Origin: an uncultured Desulfovibrio sp.
Lineage (GTDB): Bacteria > Desulfobacterota > Desulfovibrionia > Desulfovibrionales > Desulfovibrionaceae
Assembly: GCF_944324505.1 (NCBI RefSeq)
Contig: NZ_CALUWO010000005.1
Location: forward strand, 1-64,000
DNA length: 64,000 nucleotides
Reading direction: 5' to 3'
Shown: piece by piece, positions 33,484 to 42,269 of the stretch
How positions within the stretch are numbered: position 1 is the first letter of the stretch
How the letters are laid out: each line of letters opens with the position of its first letter
Position numbers and translations under genes: made by a program
Notes under the pieces: model-generated
Databases searched by the model: none
Told to the model about the DNA's origin: nothing
What the model saw: the letters and a program-made list of their open reading frames with translations, nothing else

Positions 33484-35745
33484 ATGATGATTGCTATGCC
33501 TTCAGACCTGCCGCATCCGCAGCTCAAGCCCAATATTCAGGTGGTGCTTGACAAGCGCTATCTGCGCAAGGATGACTACGGCCAAACCTGCGAAGAACCC
33601 CGAGACCTTTTCTGGCGTGTGGCGGCAAGCATTGCCGCCGGAGACGCCGCCTATGGCGCGTCCCCGGAGGAACAGGCCCGGCTGGCCAGGCAGTTCTATG
33701 ATGTCATGACCTCGTGGACCTTTCTGCCCAATTCGCCCACGCTCATGAACGCGGGCACGGAGCTGGGGCAGCTTTCGGCCTGCTTTGTGCTGCCCGTGGG
33801 GGATTCCATCGAGGAGATTTTCGATGCCGTCAAGTACGCGGCCATGATCCACAAGTCCGGCGGAGGCACGGGCTTTTCCTTTTCGCGCCTGCGGCCCAAG
33901 GCCAGCCGTGTGGGGTCCACGGGGGGGGTGGCCTCCGGCCCGGTGTCCTTCCTGCGCATTTTCAATACGGCCACGGAACAGATCAAGCAGGGCGGCACGC
34001 GGCGGGGGGCCAATATGGGCATCCTGCGTGTGGACCATCCCGACATCGTGGATTTCATCCGGGCCAAGGAAAAGGACGGGGAGTTCAATAACTTCAATCT
34101 TTCCGTGGGGCTGACGGAAGATTTCATGCAGGCCGTGGAAAAGGACGAAACATACGCGCTGCGTGCCCCGCATACCGGCGAGGTGGTGAGGACCATGCGC
34201 GCCCGGGAAATCTTTGACCTGCTGGTCAAGAAGGCCTGGCAGTCCGGCGATCCCGGCATCATCTTCCTGGATCGCATCAACCGGGACAATCCCACGCCTG
34301 ACCAGGGAGAGATCGAATCCACCAATCCCTGCGGCGAACAGCCCCTGCTGCCCTTTGAGGCCTGCAATCTTGGCTCCATCAATCTGTCCAATTTCTACCG
34401 GCCGGGGCATAACGAGGACGCGAATCCCGCCGATGAGGGCATTGACTGGGAAGAGCTGCGCCGCGTGGCACACCTGGCCGTGCACTTTCTGGACAATGTC
34501 ATCGATGTTTCGCGCTTCCCGCTGGAGCGCATCACGGAGACCGTGCACCGGAATCGCAAGATCGGGCTGGGGGTCATGGGCTTTGCGGACCTGCTCTTCC
34601 AGCTGGGCATTGCCTATGATTCGGAACAGGGCATAGCCCTGGCCGAACGGATCATGGCCTTTGTCAATGCGGAGGGCCATGCCGCTTCTGCCGAACTGGC
34701 CCGGACGCGCGGCGCCTTTCCCGCCTACGGCACGTCCGTCTTTGCGCAGCGCCACGAGGGTCCCTACCGCAATGCCACGGTAACCACCATTGCTCCCACG
34801 GGCACGCTGTCGCTCATTGCCGGCTGTTCCTCCGGGGTGGAGCCGCTTTTTGCCCTCTGCTTCACGCGCAATATCCTTGATGGCGAGAAGCTGGTGGAAG
34901 TCAATTCCCACTTTGAGGAAGCCGTGATCCGGGCCGGTCTGGACAGCGAGGAACTCACGCACTACGTGGCGGAAAAGGGGTCCATCCAGGAAATGGATTT
35001 CCTGCCGGAGGACATGCGCCGGGTTTTCGTCACGGCCATGGATATTGCGCCGGTCTGGCATCTGCGCATGCAGGCGGCCTTTCAGCGGCACACGGACAAT
35101 GCCGTGTCCAAGACGGTGAACCTGCCGGCCAATGCCACGGAACAGGACATTCACGATATTTACTGGCTGGCCTATCGCGAAGGCTGCAAGGGGGTCACGG
35201 TCTATCGTGACGGCTGCAAGGCCTCGCAGGTGCTGGCCACGGGCGAAGGGCAGCGCAAGCTGGACGGTGCGGCACAGCCGGCCCCCGTAGCGGCCGTGCG
35301 CAAGCGCCCCGACATTGTGAACGGCTTTACCCAGAAGGTGCAGACAGGGCTGGGGGCCATGTATCTTACGGTCAATGAAGTGGACGGCAAGCCCTTTGAG
35401 GTCTTTGCCACCATCGGCAAGTCCGGCCGTTCCATCACGGCCAAGGCCGAAGCCATCGGCCGCCTGGTGTCGCTGGCCCTGCGCTCCGGCGTGGAAGTGC
35501 GCGACATCGTGGCCCAGATCAAGGGCATTGGCGGCGAACATCCCGTGTTTCGCGGCAAGGGCCTGCTGCTGTCCATTCCCGATGCCATTGCCTGGGTGCT
35601 GGAGCGTCGCTACCTTCAGGGAGAGCATCTTGGTTCCGGGGTGACCGATATCGAGGAACAGCACTGCCCCGAATGTCATGCCGTGCTGGTCTTTCAGGAA
35701 GGCTGCCTTATCTGCCCTGCCTGCGGCTTTTCCCGCTGCGGCTAG
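33484..35745 (+). CDS. nrdJ: Class II (B12-dependent) ribonucleotide reductase
   Basis: Makes deoxyribonucleotides with adenosylcobalamin as radical source, so it works with or without oxygen. It has 753 residues. Landmarks are FLPNSPTLMNAGT, SACFVLPV, KSGGGTGFSFSRLRP, the active-site NPCGEQ (281-286), NATVTTIAPTGTLSLIAGCS and CKGVTVYRDG. A TSCPD-like domain and a C-terminal cysteine pair cluster (HCPECHAVLVF, CLICPACG) complete the usual architecture. The upstream gap shows no B12-box, so a cobalamin riboswitch is not supported. The ribosome-binding site is weak (GGGA). Confidence 0.95.
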   Translation: MMIAMPSDLPHPQLKPNIQVVLDKRYLRKDDYGQTCEEPRDLFWRVAASIAAGDAAYGASPEEQARLARQFYDVMTSWTFLPNSPTLMNAGTELGQLSACFVLPVGDSIEEIFDAVKYAAMIHKSGGGTGFSFSRLRPKASRVGSTGGVASGPVSFLRIFNTATEQIKQGGTRRGANMGILRVDHPDIVDFIRAKEKDGEFNNFNLSVGLTEDFMQAVEKDETYALRAPHTGEVVRTMRAREIFDLLVKKAWQSGDPGIIFLDRINRDNPTPDQGEIESTNPCGEQPLLPFEACNLGSINLSNFYRPGHNEDANPADEGIDWEELRRVAHLAVHFLDNVIDVSRFPLERITETVHRNRKIGLGVMGFADLLFQLGIAYDSEQGIALAERIMAFVNAEGHAASAELARTRGAFPAYGTSVFAQRHEGPYRNATVTTIAPTGTLSLIAGCSSGVEPLFALCFTRNILDGEKLVEVNSHFEEAVIRAGLDSEELTHYVAEKGSIQEMDFLPEDMRRVFVTAMDIAPVWHLRMQAAFQRHTDNAVSKTVNLPANATEQDIHDIYWLAYREGCKGVTVYRDGCKASQVLATGEGQRKLDGAAQPAPVAAVRKRPDIVNGFTQKVQTGLGAMYLTVNEVDGKPFEVFATIGKSGRSITAKAEAIGRLVSLALRSGVEVRDIVAQIKGIGGEHPVFRGKGLLLSIPDAIAWVLERRYLQGEHLGSGVTDIEEQHCPECHAVLVFQEGCLICPACGFSRCG

Positions 35746-35839
35746 GGACCGGCATACCTGGGCGCGCCTCCGCCCCGGGCCGCAGGTGCTTGCCGGGCAC
35801 GATGCCGGAAAGGGGGCGGGCGCATGACGCATATGGTGA

Positions 35840-35871
35840 GGGGAGACCCGTGGCAGGGCCTCCCCTTTTTT
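35840..35871 (+). terminator. Terminator after nrdJ
   Basis: Stem GGGGAG / CTCCCC extended by CC/GG pairs, followed by six T. Confidence 0.7.
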
Positions 35872-35922
35872 GTGCAGCCCGTGCCGGTTCCGGCTGCGGG
35901 CGGGAAGGATCAAAGGACAATT

Positions 35923-36435
35923 ATGAAATGGATGACACATCAGACGGCAGCCGTGGGCACGGCCCTGCTGCTGCATCTGCCTCTGGAAGGGATACTGGCC
36001 GCCTGTCTGGGGGCCGTGCTGCCGGATATGCTGGATCAGCGGGCCGCCCGCCTTTCCCGTAACCCCCAGCGCGCCTTCAATCGTCTGCACCGGGGCACCA
36101 CCCACTGGTTCGGCTGGTGGCTGGCCCTGTTTCTGGGGGCCAGTCTGCTGCCTGTGCCGCCGCACTGGCGGGCCGTGGCCCTGGGGCTGGGCTTTGGCGG
36201 GCTGAGCCATGTGCTGCTGGACATGCTGACGCCGTCAGGCGTGCCGCTTCAGCCCTTCAGCCGGCAGCACAAGTTCTCGCTCAAGCTCTGTTCCACGGGC
36301 AGCCTGGGGGAATACGTCTTTCTGGCGGGCATGGTGGGCCTCTTTGCCCTTGCGGTGGGACCGGACTTTTGGGACCTGCTGCGCCGGGCCGAACACTGGG
36401 TGCGCTTCAGCGAGCTGGGCCGCCTGCTGCGCTAG
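35923..36435 (+). CDS. YdjM/DUF457-like membrane-bound metal-dependent hydrolase
   Basis: Inner-membrane protein of the YdjM (DUF457) family of predicted metal-dependent hydrolases. It has 170 residues from ATG 35923 with AAAGGAC upstream. The family landmarks are the acidic PDMLDQ after the second helix, RLHRGTTHWFGWW and GGLSHVLLDMLTPSGV, whose His and Asp residues are the proposed metal ligands. Four hydrophobic helices are visible. The gene is single, between nrdJ and the convergent tatD. Substrate unknown. Confidence 0.82.
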   Translation: MKWMTHQTAAVGTALLLHLPLEGILAACLGAVLPDMLDQRAARLSRNPQRAFNRLHRGTTHWFGWWLALFLGASLLPVPPHWRAVALGLGFGGLSHVLLDMLTPSGVPLQPFSRQHKFSLKLCSTGSLGEYVFLAGMVGLFALAVGPDFWDLLRRAEHWVRFSELGRLLR

Positions 36436-36513
36436 GGCCGGGCGCGCTGCCTGGGCGTTTCCAGGGATGCGCTTGCCGGGGGCACAGGCGGGGAGGGCGG
36501 CCGGGAACGCCGG

Positions 36514-37362
36514 TCAGTCCTGCGGCCTTTCGCGGGCGGTGTCCAGGCCGAAGAAGCGGCGGGCATTGTCGCCGCAGAGCTGCCAGAGGGCTTCGGGCTG
36601 CATGCCCCGCGCCTGGGCCATGTGGCGCACGGTAAAGACCGTGAACGCCGGTTCATTGCGCTTGCCCCGCCAGGGCAGGGGCGAAAGGTAGGGGCAGTCG
36701 GTTTCCAGCAGCAGACGGTCATCGGGAATGACGGTCAGGGCCTCGCGCAGTGCCGTATTGGCCGGATAGCTCACCGGGCCGGGGATGGAAATGTGCCAGC
36801 CGTTGCGGATGATGCGCCGGGCCAGGGCGGCATCCCCGCCGAAACAGTGCCAGAGCAGGGGATAGCCCATGAAGCCGCGCGCTTCCAGCAGGGTCAGGGT
36901 TTCGGCTTCAGCCTGCCGGCAGTGGATGACCACAGGCTGTTCCAGCTCGCGGGCCAGGTCCAGCTGCTGCTGAAAGGCCAGGTATTGCAGTTCACGGGGG
37001 CAGTCGTCCCAGAAGAAATCCAGGCCGATTTCTCCCAGTGCCCGCAGGCGCGGTTCGCTGGCAAAGGCGGCGCGCATGGCGTTCAGGGCCTGGGGGGTGC
37101 AGGTCTGGCCGTCGCAGGGATGGATGCCCAGTACAAAGAAGACTTCGGGGTGCGCGTCAAAAAGGTGCTTGCGCGTGTCAAAGTCCAGCGGGTCCAGAAA
37201 GATATTGCCGATGCGGGCAATACCGCAGGCTGCGGCGCGTGCCAGCACGTCTTCGCGGTCGGCATCAAAGTCTTCGCTGTGCAGATGGGCGTGGCTGTCC
37301 ACACCCACGGGGGGCAGGGCCTGGGTAAGGGGATCGATACGAATGGTTTTCTTGTGGCTCAT
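36514..37362 (-). CDS. tatD: TatD-family deoxyribonuclease
   Basis: Metal-dependent DNase of the TatD family, acting in the cytoplasm. It has 282 residues from ATG 37362. The motifs are VGVDSHAHLHSEDF (metal-binding HxH), ALGEIGLDFFWD (Glu ligand), VIHCRQAEAETL, WHCFGGD and LLLETDCPYLSPLPWRGKRNEP. A longer frame upstream would cover the promoter of the divergent UDP-xylose synthase gene and is rejected. Convergent with the YdjM-like gene. Confidence 0.93.
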   Translation of the reverse strand: MSHKKTIRIDPLTQALPPVGVDSHAHLHSEDFDADREDVLARAAACGIARIGNIFLDPLDFDTRKHLFDAHPEVFFVLGIHPCDGQTCTPQALNAMRAAFASEPRLRALGEIGLDFFWDDCPRELQYLAFQQQLDLARELEQPVVIHCRQAEAETLTLLEARGFMGYPLLWHCFGGDAALARRIIRNGWHISIPGPVSYPANTALREALTVIPDDRLLLETDCPYLSPLPWRGKRNEPAFTVFTVRHMAQARGMQPEALWQLCGDNARRFFGLDTARERPQD

Positions 37363-37457
37363 GATGTTCCGCCTTGTCGCAGGCCTGTGGTAGCAGGACG
37401 CGGCCCCGGTGACAAGATACGGCAGGGAAAGCAGCGGGGAATCATGGTCCATGGGCA

Positions 37458-37486
37458 TTGCATGATGCGGATTTTGGGCGTATGGT
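37458..37486 (+). promoter_or_regulatory. Probable promoter of the UDP-xylose synthase gene
   Basis: TTGCAT (37458-37463), a 17-bp spacer and TATGGT (37481-37486); the start codon lies 36 bases further with AAGGAG as ribosome-binding site. Confidence 0.55.
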
Positions 37487-37521
37487 AACGGCGCCGTTTG
37501 GACTTTTTAAGGAGCAAGACT

Positions 37522-38478
37522 ATGCATCTGCGTAAACGTGTGCTGGTTACCGGAGGTTCCGGCTTCCTTGGTTCGCATCTGTGTGCCCGTCTGCTGAACG
37601 AGGGGCACGAGGTGCTGTGCGTGGACAATTTCTTTTCCAGCGCACGTTCCAATGTGGAAGAGCTGATGGACAATCACCGCTTCGAGCTGATGCGGCATGA
37701 TGTGACGTTTCCGCTGTATGTGGAAGTGGACGAAATCTATAACCTGGCCTGCCCGGCCTCGCCGGTGCACTATCAGCACGATCCGGTGCAGACCATCAAG
37801 ACCTGCGTGCACGGGGCCATCAACATGCTGGGGCTGGCCAAGCGCCTGCATGCGCGCATTTTTCAGGCGTCCACCAGCGAGGTCTATGGCGATCCCGATG
37901 TGCATCCGCAGCCCGAATCCTACTGGGGCCATGTGAATCCCAACGGCATCCGCTCCTGCTATGACGAGGGCAAGCGCTGCGCCGAGGCCCTGTTCTTTGC
38001 CTACCGCCGGCAGGGCAATCTGCCCATCAAGGTGGGCCGCATCTTCAATACCTACGGTCCCAAGATGCATCCCAATGACGGCCGCGTGGTCTCCAATTTC
38101 ATCATCCAGGCCCTCAAGGGGCAGGACATCACCATCTACGGCGACGGCAGTCAGACCCGCTCCTTCTGCTATGTGGATGACCTCATTGAATGTATGTGCC
38201 GCTTCATGGCAACGCCCGATACCTTCACCGGCCCCATGAACATGGGCAATCCCGGGGAGTTCACCATTCTGGAACTGGCGCAGAAGGTGGTGGAGCTGAC
38301 GGGCAGCGCATCCAGGATTGTCCATGAGCCGCTGCCCGGCGATGACCCCAGGCAGCGCCGCCCCGATATTTCCCTGGCGCGCGAGGTCATCGGCTGGGAA
38401 CCCGTGGTGCGACTGGAGGACGGCCTCAAAAAAACCATTGCGTATTTCGACGCGCAGCTGAAGGCCGGACTGGCCTAG
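37522..38478 (+). CDS. UDP-glucuronate decarboxylase (UDP-xylose synthase)
   Basis: Extended short-chain dehydrogenase of 318 residues that should convert UDP-glucuronate to UDP-xylose for surface polysaccharide. The Rossmann motif is [12 protein letters not shown]. The catalytic Thr/Ser-Tyr-Lys set appears as STSEVYGDP and [13 protein letters not shown]. The UXS family features [22 protein letters not shown] (in parts [21 protein letters not shown]) and [13 protein letters not shown] are intact. Its start is supported by AAGGAG. No glycosyltransferase genes are next to it. Confidence 0.92.
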   Translation: MHLRKRVLVTGGSGFLGSHLCARLLNEGHEVLCVDNFFSSARSNVEELMDNHRFELMRHDVTFPLYVEVDEIYNLACPASPVHYQHDPVQTIKTCVHGAINMLGLAKRLHARIFQASTSEVYGDPDVHPQPESYWGHVNPNGIRSCYDEGKRCAEALFFAYRRQGNLPIKVGRIFNTYGPKMHPNDGRVVSNFIIQALKGQDITIYGDGSQTRSFCYVDDLIECMCRFMATPDTFTGPMNMGNPGEFTILELAQKVVELTGSASRIVHEPLPGDDPRQRRPDISLAREVIGWEPVVRLEDGLKKTIAYFDAQLKAGLA

Positions 38479-38493
38479 GGCGATTGTACATGC

Positions 38494-38638
38494 AGGCAGG
38501 CCTCTGGGCCTGCCTCAACCATATCTGCAACCTCCGGGAAAGGTTGTCCCGGAGCCGCATGCTGCCGGAAAACGCGGTTTCCGGAGCAGAAAGCCGGTTG
38601 GCGGCGGTGAGGAAGGCCCGTGGGGCCTTTTGTGTTTT
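38494..38638 (+). promoter_or_regulatory. Row of four hairpins between the UDP-xylose synthase gene and the Ehr operon
   Basis: Four perfect or near-perfect stems lie in 145 bases: AGGCAGGCC/GGCCTGCCT (38494-38515), CTCCGGGA/TCCCGGAG (38532-38554), CTGCCGGAAA/TTTCCGGAGCAG (38562-38589, one bulge) and AAGGCCC/GGGCCTT with a TTTTGTGTTTT tail (38613-38638). The last is a terminator by form and ends only 19 bases before the first Ehr ATG. This may be the uxs terminator plus a small RNA, or an attenuating leader. Confidence 0.55.
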
Positions 38639-38656
38639 CCGCGAAGGGAGCTTTTC

Positions 38657-40678
38657 ATGACCTTATTTGTAGTGGCGCTCTGTCTGCTGGGCGGGGTCGC
38701 CGTATTGCTGGCGCTGCTGGCCTGCCTGCGACCTACGCGGGGCCTGACGGCACTGGTCAATGCGGTGGGGCCTTGCGTGGTGGTGGTGGCCTGCGGGCTG
38801 GGGCTGGCAGGCATATTCAGCGGACCGTGGGATCAGGTGGTGCGCCTGGTGCGTCCGTGGTGGCTGCCCGTGGGCGAACTGTCCCTGGGGCTGGACCCGC
38901 TGACGAGACTCTTTCTTCTGCCGGTCTTCGGGCTGGGGGCCATCTGTGCCCTGCACGGGGGACTGCTGCTGCGCGACATGCCGCACAAGGCGCACAATCT
39001 GGCGGCGCACTGGCTGTTCTATGTGCTGCTGGTTCTGGGCATGGCCCTGGTGCTGGCGGCACGCGACGCCGTATTCTTCCTCATTTCGTGGGAAGTGATG
39101 TCGCTGGCTCCCTTCTTTCTCATTGATTTCAACCATGGCGAGCGCAAGGTGCGCGATGCCGCGTGGGTCTATCTGGTGGCGGCGCATCTGGGCGCCGTGC
39201 TGCTCATTGCCTATTTTGCCCTGCTCTGGCAGGTGGGCGGCAGCACGGATTTCAGCGTGCTTTCCGCCCAGAAGCATACGGAATTCACCCAGGCGCTCTT
39301 CCTGCTGGGGCTGCTGGGTTTCGGGGCCAAGTCGGGCCTGGCGCCCATGCACGTCTGGATTCCCGAAGCCTACCCCGCCGCCCCCACCCATGTGGCTGCT
39401 CTTCAGTCCGGTGCCATGATCAATATGGGCCTGTACGGCATTCTGCGCGGCTTTGACTTTCTGGGACAGCCGGCCGATGCCCCCCTGTGGTGGGGCTGGA
39501 GCATTCTGGTGGTGGGCCTGGGGTCGGCGCTCATCGGCATTCTCAAGGCCCAGGCCCAGAGCAATCTCAAGCGGCTGCTGGCCTATTCCAGCGTGGAAAA
39601 TGTGGGCATCATGCTCATCGGCATAGGGGCCGGCATGCTGGGGGCCGCCAGCGACTACCCGTGGCTTGCCACGCTGGGCTTTGCCGGAGCGCTCTTTCAC
39701 ATGCTCAACCATTCCTGTTTCAAGGGGCTGCTGTTCCTGTGCGCCGGCGAGGTGCAGCAGGCCACCGGCACGGTGATCATGAGCCGTCTGGGCGGTCTGC
39801 AGAAGCGCATGCCCCTGGTGGGTGGGGCCTTTCTGCTGGGGGCGGCAGCCATTGCCTGCCTGCCGCCTTTCAACGGTTTTGCCGGCGAATTCGTGCTGGC
39901 GCTTTCCCTGCTGGACGGGGTCAAGCTCTATTCCGTGGAATTGCAGCTGGGGCTGCTGTTTTCGCTGGTCATTCTGGGACTGGTCAGCGGCCTGGCGGCG
40001 GCCACCTTTTCCAAGGCATACGGCATCACCTTTCTGGGACAGGCCCGCACCCCGGAGGCCATACATATTCATCCCTCGTCCTGGCGCACGGTATGGCCCC
40101 TTGCCGTACCGGCCGCGGCCTGCGTGATCATGGGCCTCATGGCCGGGCGCTGCTTTGAGCTGGTGGCCCCCACGGCACAGCTGGCCGCGCATCTGCCGCC
40201 CCTGTCCGAACGCTTCGGCGCCAGTGCCGTGCAGGAAGTGGGGCGCATGCTGGATACCGTGGCGCTGGTGGGGATGGGCTGCATTGTTCTGGTGGTGGCC
40301 CTGCTGTGTCTGCGGCGCCGGCTGCTGGCCGGGCGCAGCGTGGCGCGGCGTGAAACCTGGGGATGCGGCTATCAGTTCGGAACGGCACGCATCCAGTATA
40401 CCAGCGCGTCCTTTGCCGAACCTCTGAGCAGCATCTTTGCCTCGCCCATGGGTCTGAAGGTGCAGGAAAAGCTGGGGCACGGCTATTTCCCCGGCCGGGC
40501 CATGCTGTCCATTTCGGCGCCGGACCGTCTGCGCACCCTGCTGTACACGCCGCTGTTCGCGGGTATTGCCCATGTCTGCAATGCGTTGAAAATCATGCAG
40601 CACGGCAGGATTTACCTGTATATTCTCTACATTCTCGTCACACTGGTGGCGCTGCTGATCTGGGGGTTGCACGCATGA
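38657..40678 (+). CDS. HyfB/NuoL-like antiporter subunit of an Ehr complex
   Basis: First gene of a six-gene complex. The protein has 673 residues and ~16 hydrophobic helices and belongs to the HyfB/NuoL/MrpA proton-translocating family: FFLISWEVMSLAPFFLI, the GAKSGLAPMHVWIPEAYPAAPTHV block (GAKSGLAPMHVW, IPEAYPAAPTHV), LAYSSVENVGIM and LNHSCFKGLLFLCAGEV carry the usual lysine and histidine relay positions. Its C-terminus (ETWGCGYQFGTARIQYTSASFAEPLSSIF, in part) matches HyfB and HycC. GGGAG precedes the ATG, and the stop overlaps the next ATG. Confidence 0.9.
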   Translation: MTLFVVALCLLGGVAVLLALLACLRPTRGLTALVNAVGPCVVVVACGLGLAGIFSGPWDQVVRLVRPWWLPVGELSLGLDPLTRLFLLPVFGLGAICALHGGLLLRDMPHKAHNLAAHWLFYVLLVLGMALVLAARDAVFFLISWEVMSLAPFFLIDFNHGERKVRDAAWVYLVAAHLGAVLLIAYFALLWQVGGSTDFSVLSAQKHTEFTQALFLLGLLGFGAKSGLAPMHVWIPEAYPAAPTHVAALQSGAMINMGLYGILRGFDFLGQPADAPLWWGWSILVVGLGSALIGILKAQAQSNLKRLLAYSSVENVGIMLIGIGAGMLGAASDYPWLATLGFAGALFHMLNHSCFKGLLFLCAGEVQQATGTVIMSRLGGLQKRMPLVGGAFLLGAAAIACLPPFNGFAGEFVLALSLLDGVKLYSVELQLGLLFSLVILGLVSGLAAATFSKAYGITFLGQARTPEAIHIHPSSWRTVWPLAVPAAACVIMGLMAGRCFELVAPTAQLAAHLPPLSERFGASAVQEVGRMLDTVALVGMGCIVLVVALLCLRRRLLAGRSVARRETWGCGYQFGTARIQYTSASFAEPLSSIFASPMGLKVQEKLGHGYFPGRAMLSISAPDRLRTLLYTPLFAGIAHVCNALKIMQHGRIYLYILYILVTLVALLIWGLHA

Positions 40679-41607
40679 GTCCGCTCCTGGCCTATCTTCT
40701 GCATCTTGTGCTGGCCCTGGTGCTGGCGCCGCTGCTGCCCGGCATCATCAACCGCATCAAGGCCAAGTATTCCGGCCGTCACGGCAAGCCTGTGCTTCAG
40801 CTGTACTATGATATCTTCAAGTTGCTGCGCAAGGGTGAGGTGATCAGCACGACCACCTCCGGCGTGCTGAGCCTCGGGCCGGCGGTTACCGTGGCCACCA
40901 CCTTCTGTGCGCTGGCCCTGCTGCCGCTGGGGGGCGCGGTCTCGCCCCTGCACTTTACCGGTGATTTCCTGCTGGCTGCCTATCTGCTGGGCATGGGGCG
41001 CTTTGCCCTCATCCTGTCCGCGCTGGATACGGGGTCCTCGTTCGAGGGCATGGGCGCCAGCCGCGAAGCCGCCTTTTCGGCCCTGGCCGAGCCGGTGCTC
41101 TTTCTCTGCCTGCTGACGCTGGCCTGTGTGGGCGTCCGCATGGGACTGGACGACTACCTTTCCCTGTCGCGCATGCTGGGCGGGCGTCCCGGCACGGAAT
41201 GGCTGCTGGGGCGCGCCGAGCTGCTGCTGGTTCCGGTGGTCTTCTTTGCGCTGCTGCTGGTGGAAAACTGCCGCATTCCCGTGGACGATCCCGATACCCA
41301 CCTGGAGCTGACCATGATCCACGAGGTCATGATTCTGGACCATTCCGGTCCCAATCTGGCCTTTGTGCTCTATGGCTCCGCGCTGAAGATGTGGTTTTTT
41401 GCGGCCTTGCTGGCAGGCATCATCGTGCCTGATCTACCCCTCTGGCTGCAGGGTCTCTGCTGGCTGCTGGTCATTCTGGCCGTGGCCGTGGTGGTGGGCG
41501 TGGTGGAATCGGTGATGGCGCGCCTGCGCATGTGGTCCGTGCCCAAGTTTCTGGGCAGTGCGGGCGCGCTGGCGGCCCTTGCTCTCATCCTGACCCAGAT
41601 TCGCTAG
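40675..41607 (+). CDS. HyfC/NuoH-like membrane subunit of an Ehr complex
   Basis: NuoH/HycD-type membrane subunit that joins the peripheral arm to the ion channels. It has 310 residues and eight hydrophobic helices. Conserved loops are KPVLQLYYDIFKLLRKGEV, ALDTGSSFEGMGASREAAFSALAEP (as ALDTGSSFEGMGASRE), and NCRIPVDDPDTHLELTMIHEVM, the last rich in the acidic residues conserved in NuoH-like proteins. The start overlaps the HyfB-like stop by four bases. Confidence 0.93.
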   Translation: MSPLLAYLLHLVLALVLAPLLPGIINRIKAKYSGRHGKPVLQLYYDIFKLLRKGEVISTTTSGVLSLGPAVTVATTFCALALLPLGGAVSPLHFTGDFLLAAYLLGMGRFALILSALDTGSSFEGMGASREAAFSALAEPVLFLCLLTLACVGVRMGLDDYLSLSRMLGGRPGTEWLLGRAELLLVPVVFFALLLVENCRIPVDDPDTHLELTMIHEVMILDHSGPNLAFVLYGSALKMWFFAALLAGIIVPDLPLWLQGLCWLLVILAVAVVVGVVESVMARLRMWSVPKFLGSAGALAALALILTQIR

Positions 41608-41617
41608 GGAGGCCCAC

Positions 41618-42244
41618 GTGTCCACACTCTTTCAGATACTGATCTTTGGTCTGGCCCTCAATGACCTGGCCCTCATGGGCGTGCCCTATTTCCGGGGGCT
41701 TATCCGCATGGTCACCTTGCAGGGCTTTTTGCTGAGCGGCCTGCTGCTGGCCCAGGGGCATGCTGCGCTGGCCCTGGCCGTGCTGGCCATCAAGGGCTTT
41801 ATCCTGCCCATCCTGCTGGACCGCACCCGGCGCCGCATTGGGGCCGATCCGCGCCTGACGCAGCGCTTCGGCTGTGTCTGGGCCACGCTGCTGGGCATGG
41901 CGGGGCTGGTCTTTTCCCTTTGGCTGGAGGCAAGCCTGCCCCTGCTGCCGCGGGGATTCTTCCCGCCGCTGCTGCTGCCCGTGGGGCTGACCACGCTGTT
42001 CTGCGGCCTCATCATGGTGGTCAGCCGCGTGACCGCGCTGTCGCAGGTCATCGGCTATCTGGTGGCGGAAAACGGCATCTTTCTTCTGAGCATGCCCCTC
42101 ATGACCAGCAGCGCCATCTGGTTTGAAATGACCCTGCTGCTGGACATCTTTGTGGCGGTTTTCGTCATGGGCATCGTCATCAACCACATCAACAATACCT
42201 TTGAATCCATCGACGTGAACCGCTTCCATAACCTCAGAGACTAG
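41618..42244 (+). CDS. HyfE-like membrane subunit of an Ehr complex
   Basis: A 208-residue membrane protein starting at GTG 41618 with GGGAGG upstream. Six or seven hydrophobic helices. The N-terminal part and the VLAIKGFILPILLDRTRRRIG loop resemble NuoK/HyfE, and the ending DIFVAVFVMGIVINHINNTFES is the usual HyfE tail. Ten bases separate it from the HyfC-like gene. Confidence 0.88.
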   Translation: MSTLFQILIFGLALNDLALMGVPYFRGLIRMVTLQGFLLSGLLLAQGHAALALAVLAIKGFILPILLDRTRRRIGADPRLTQRFGCVWATLLGMAGLVFSLWLEASLPLLPRGFFPPLLLPVGLTTLFCGLIMVVSRVTALSQVIGYLVAENGIFLLSMPLMTSSAIWFEMTLLLDIFVAVFVMGIVINHINNTFESIDVNRFHNLRD

Positions 42245-42269
42245 GCCCCGGCCGCACGGATATTGTGAC

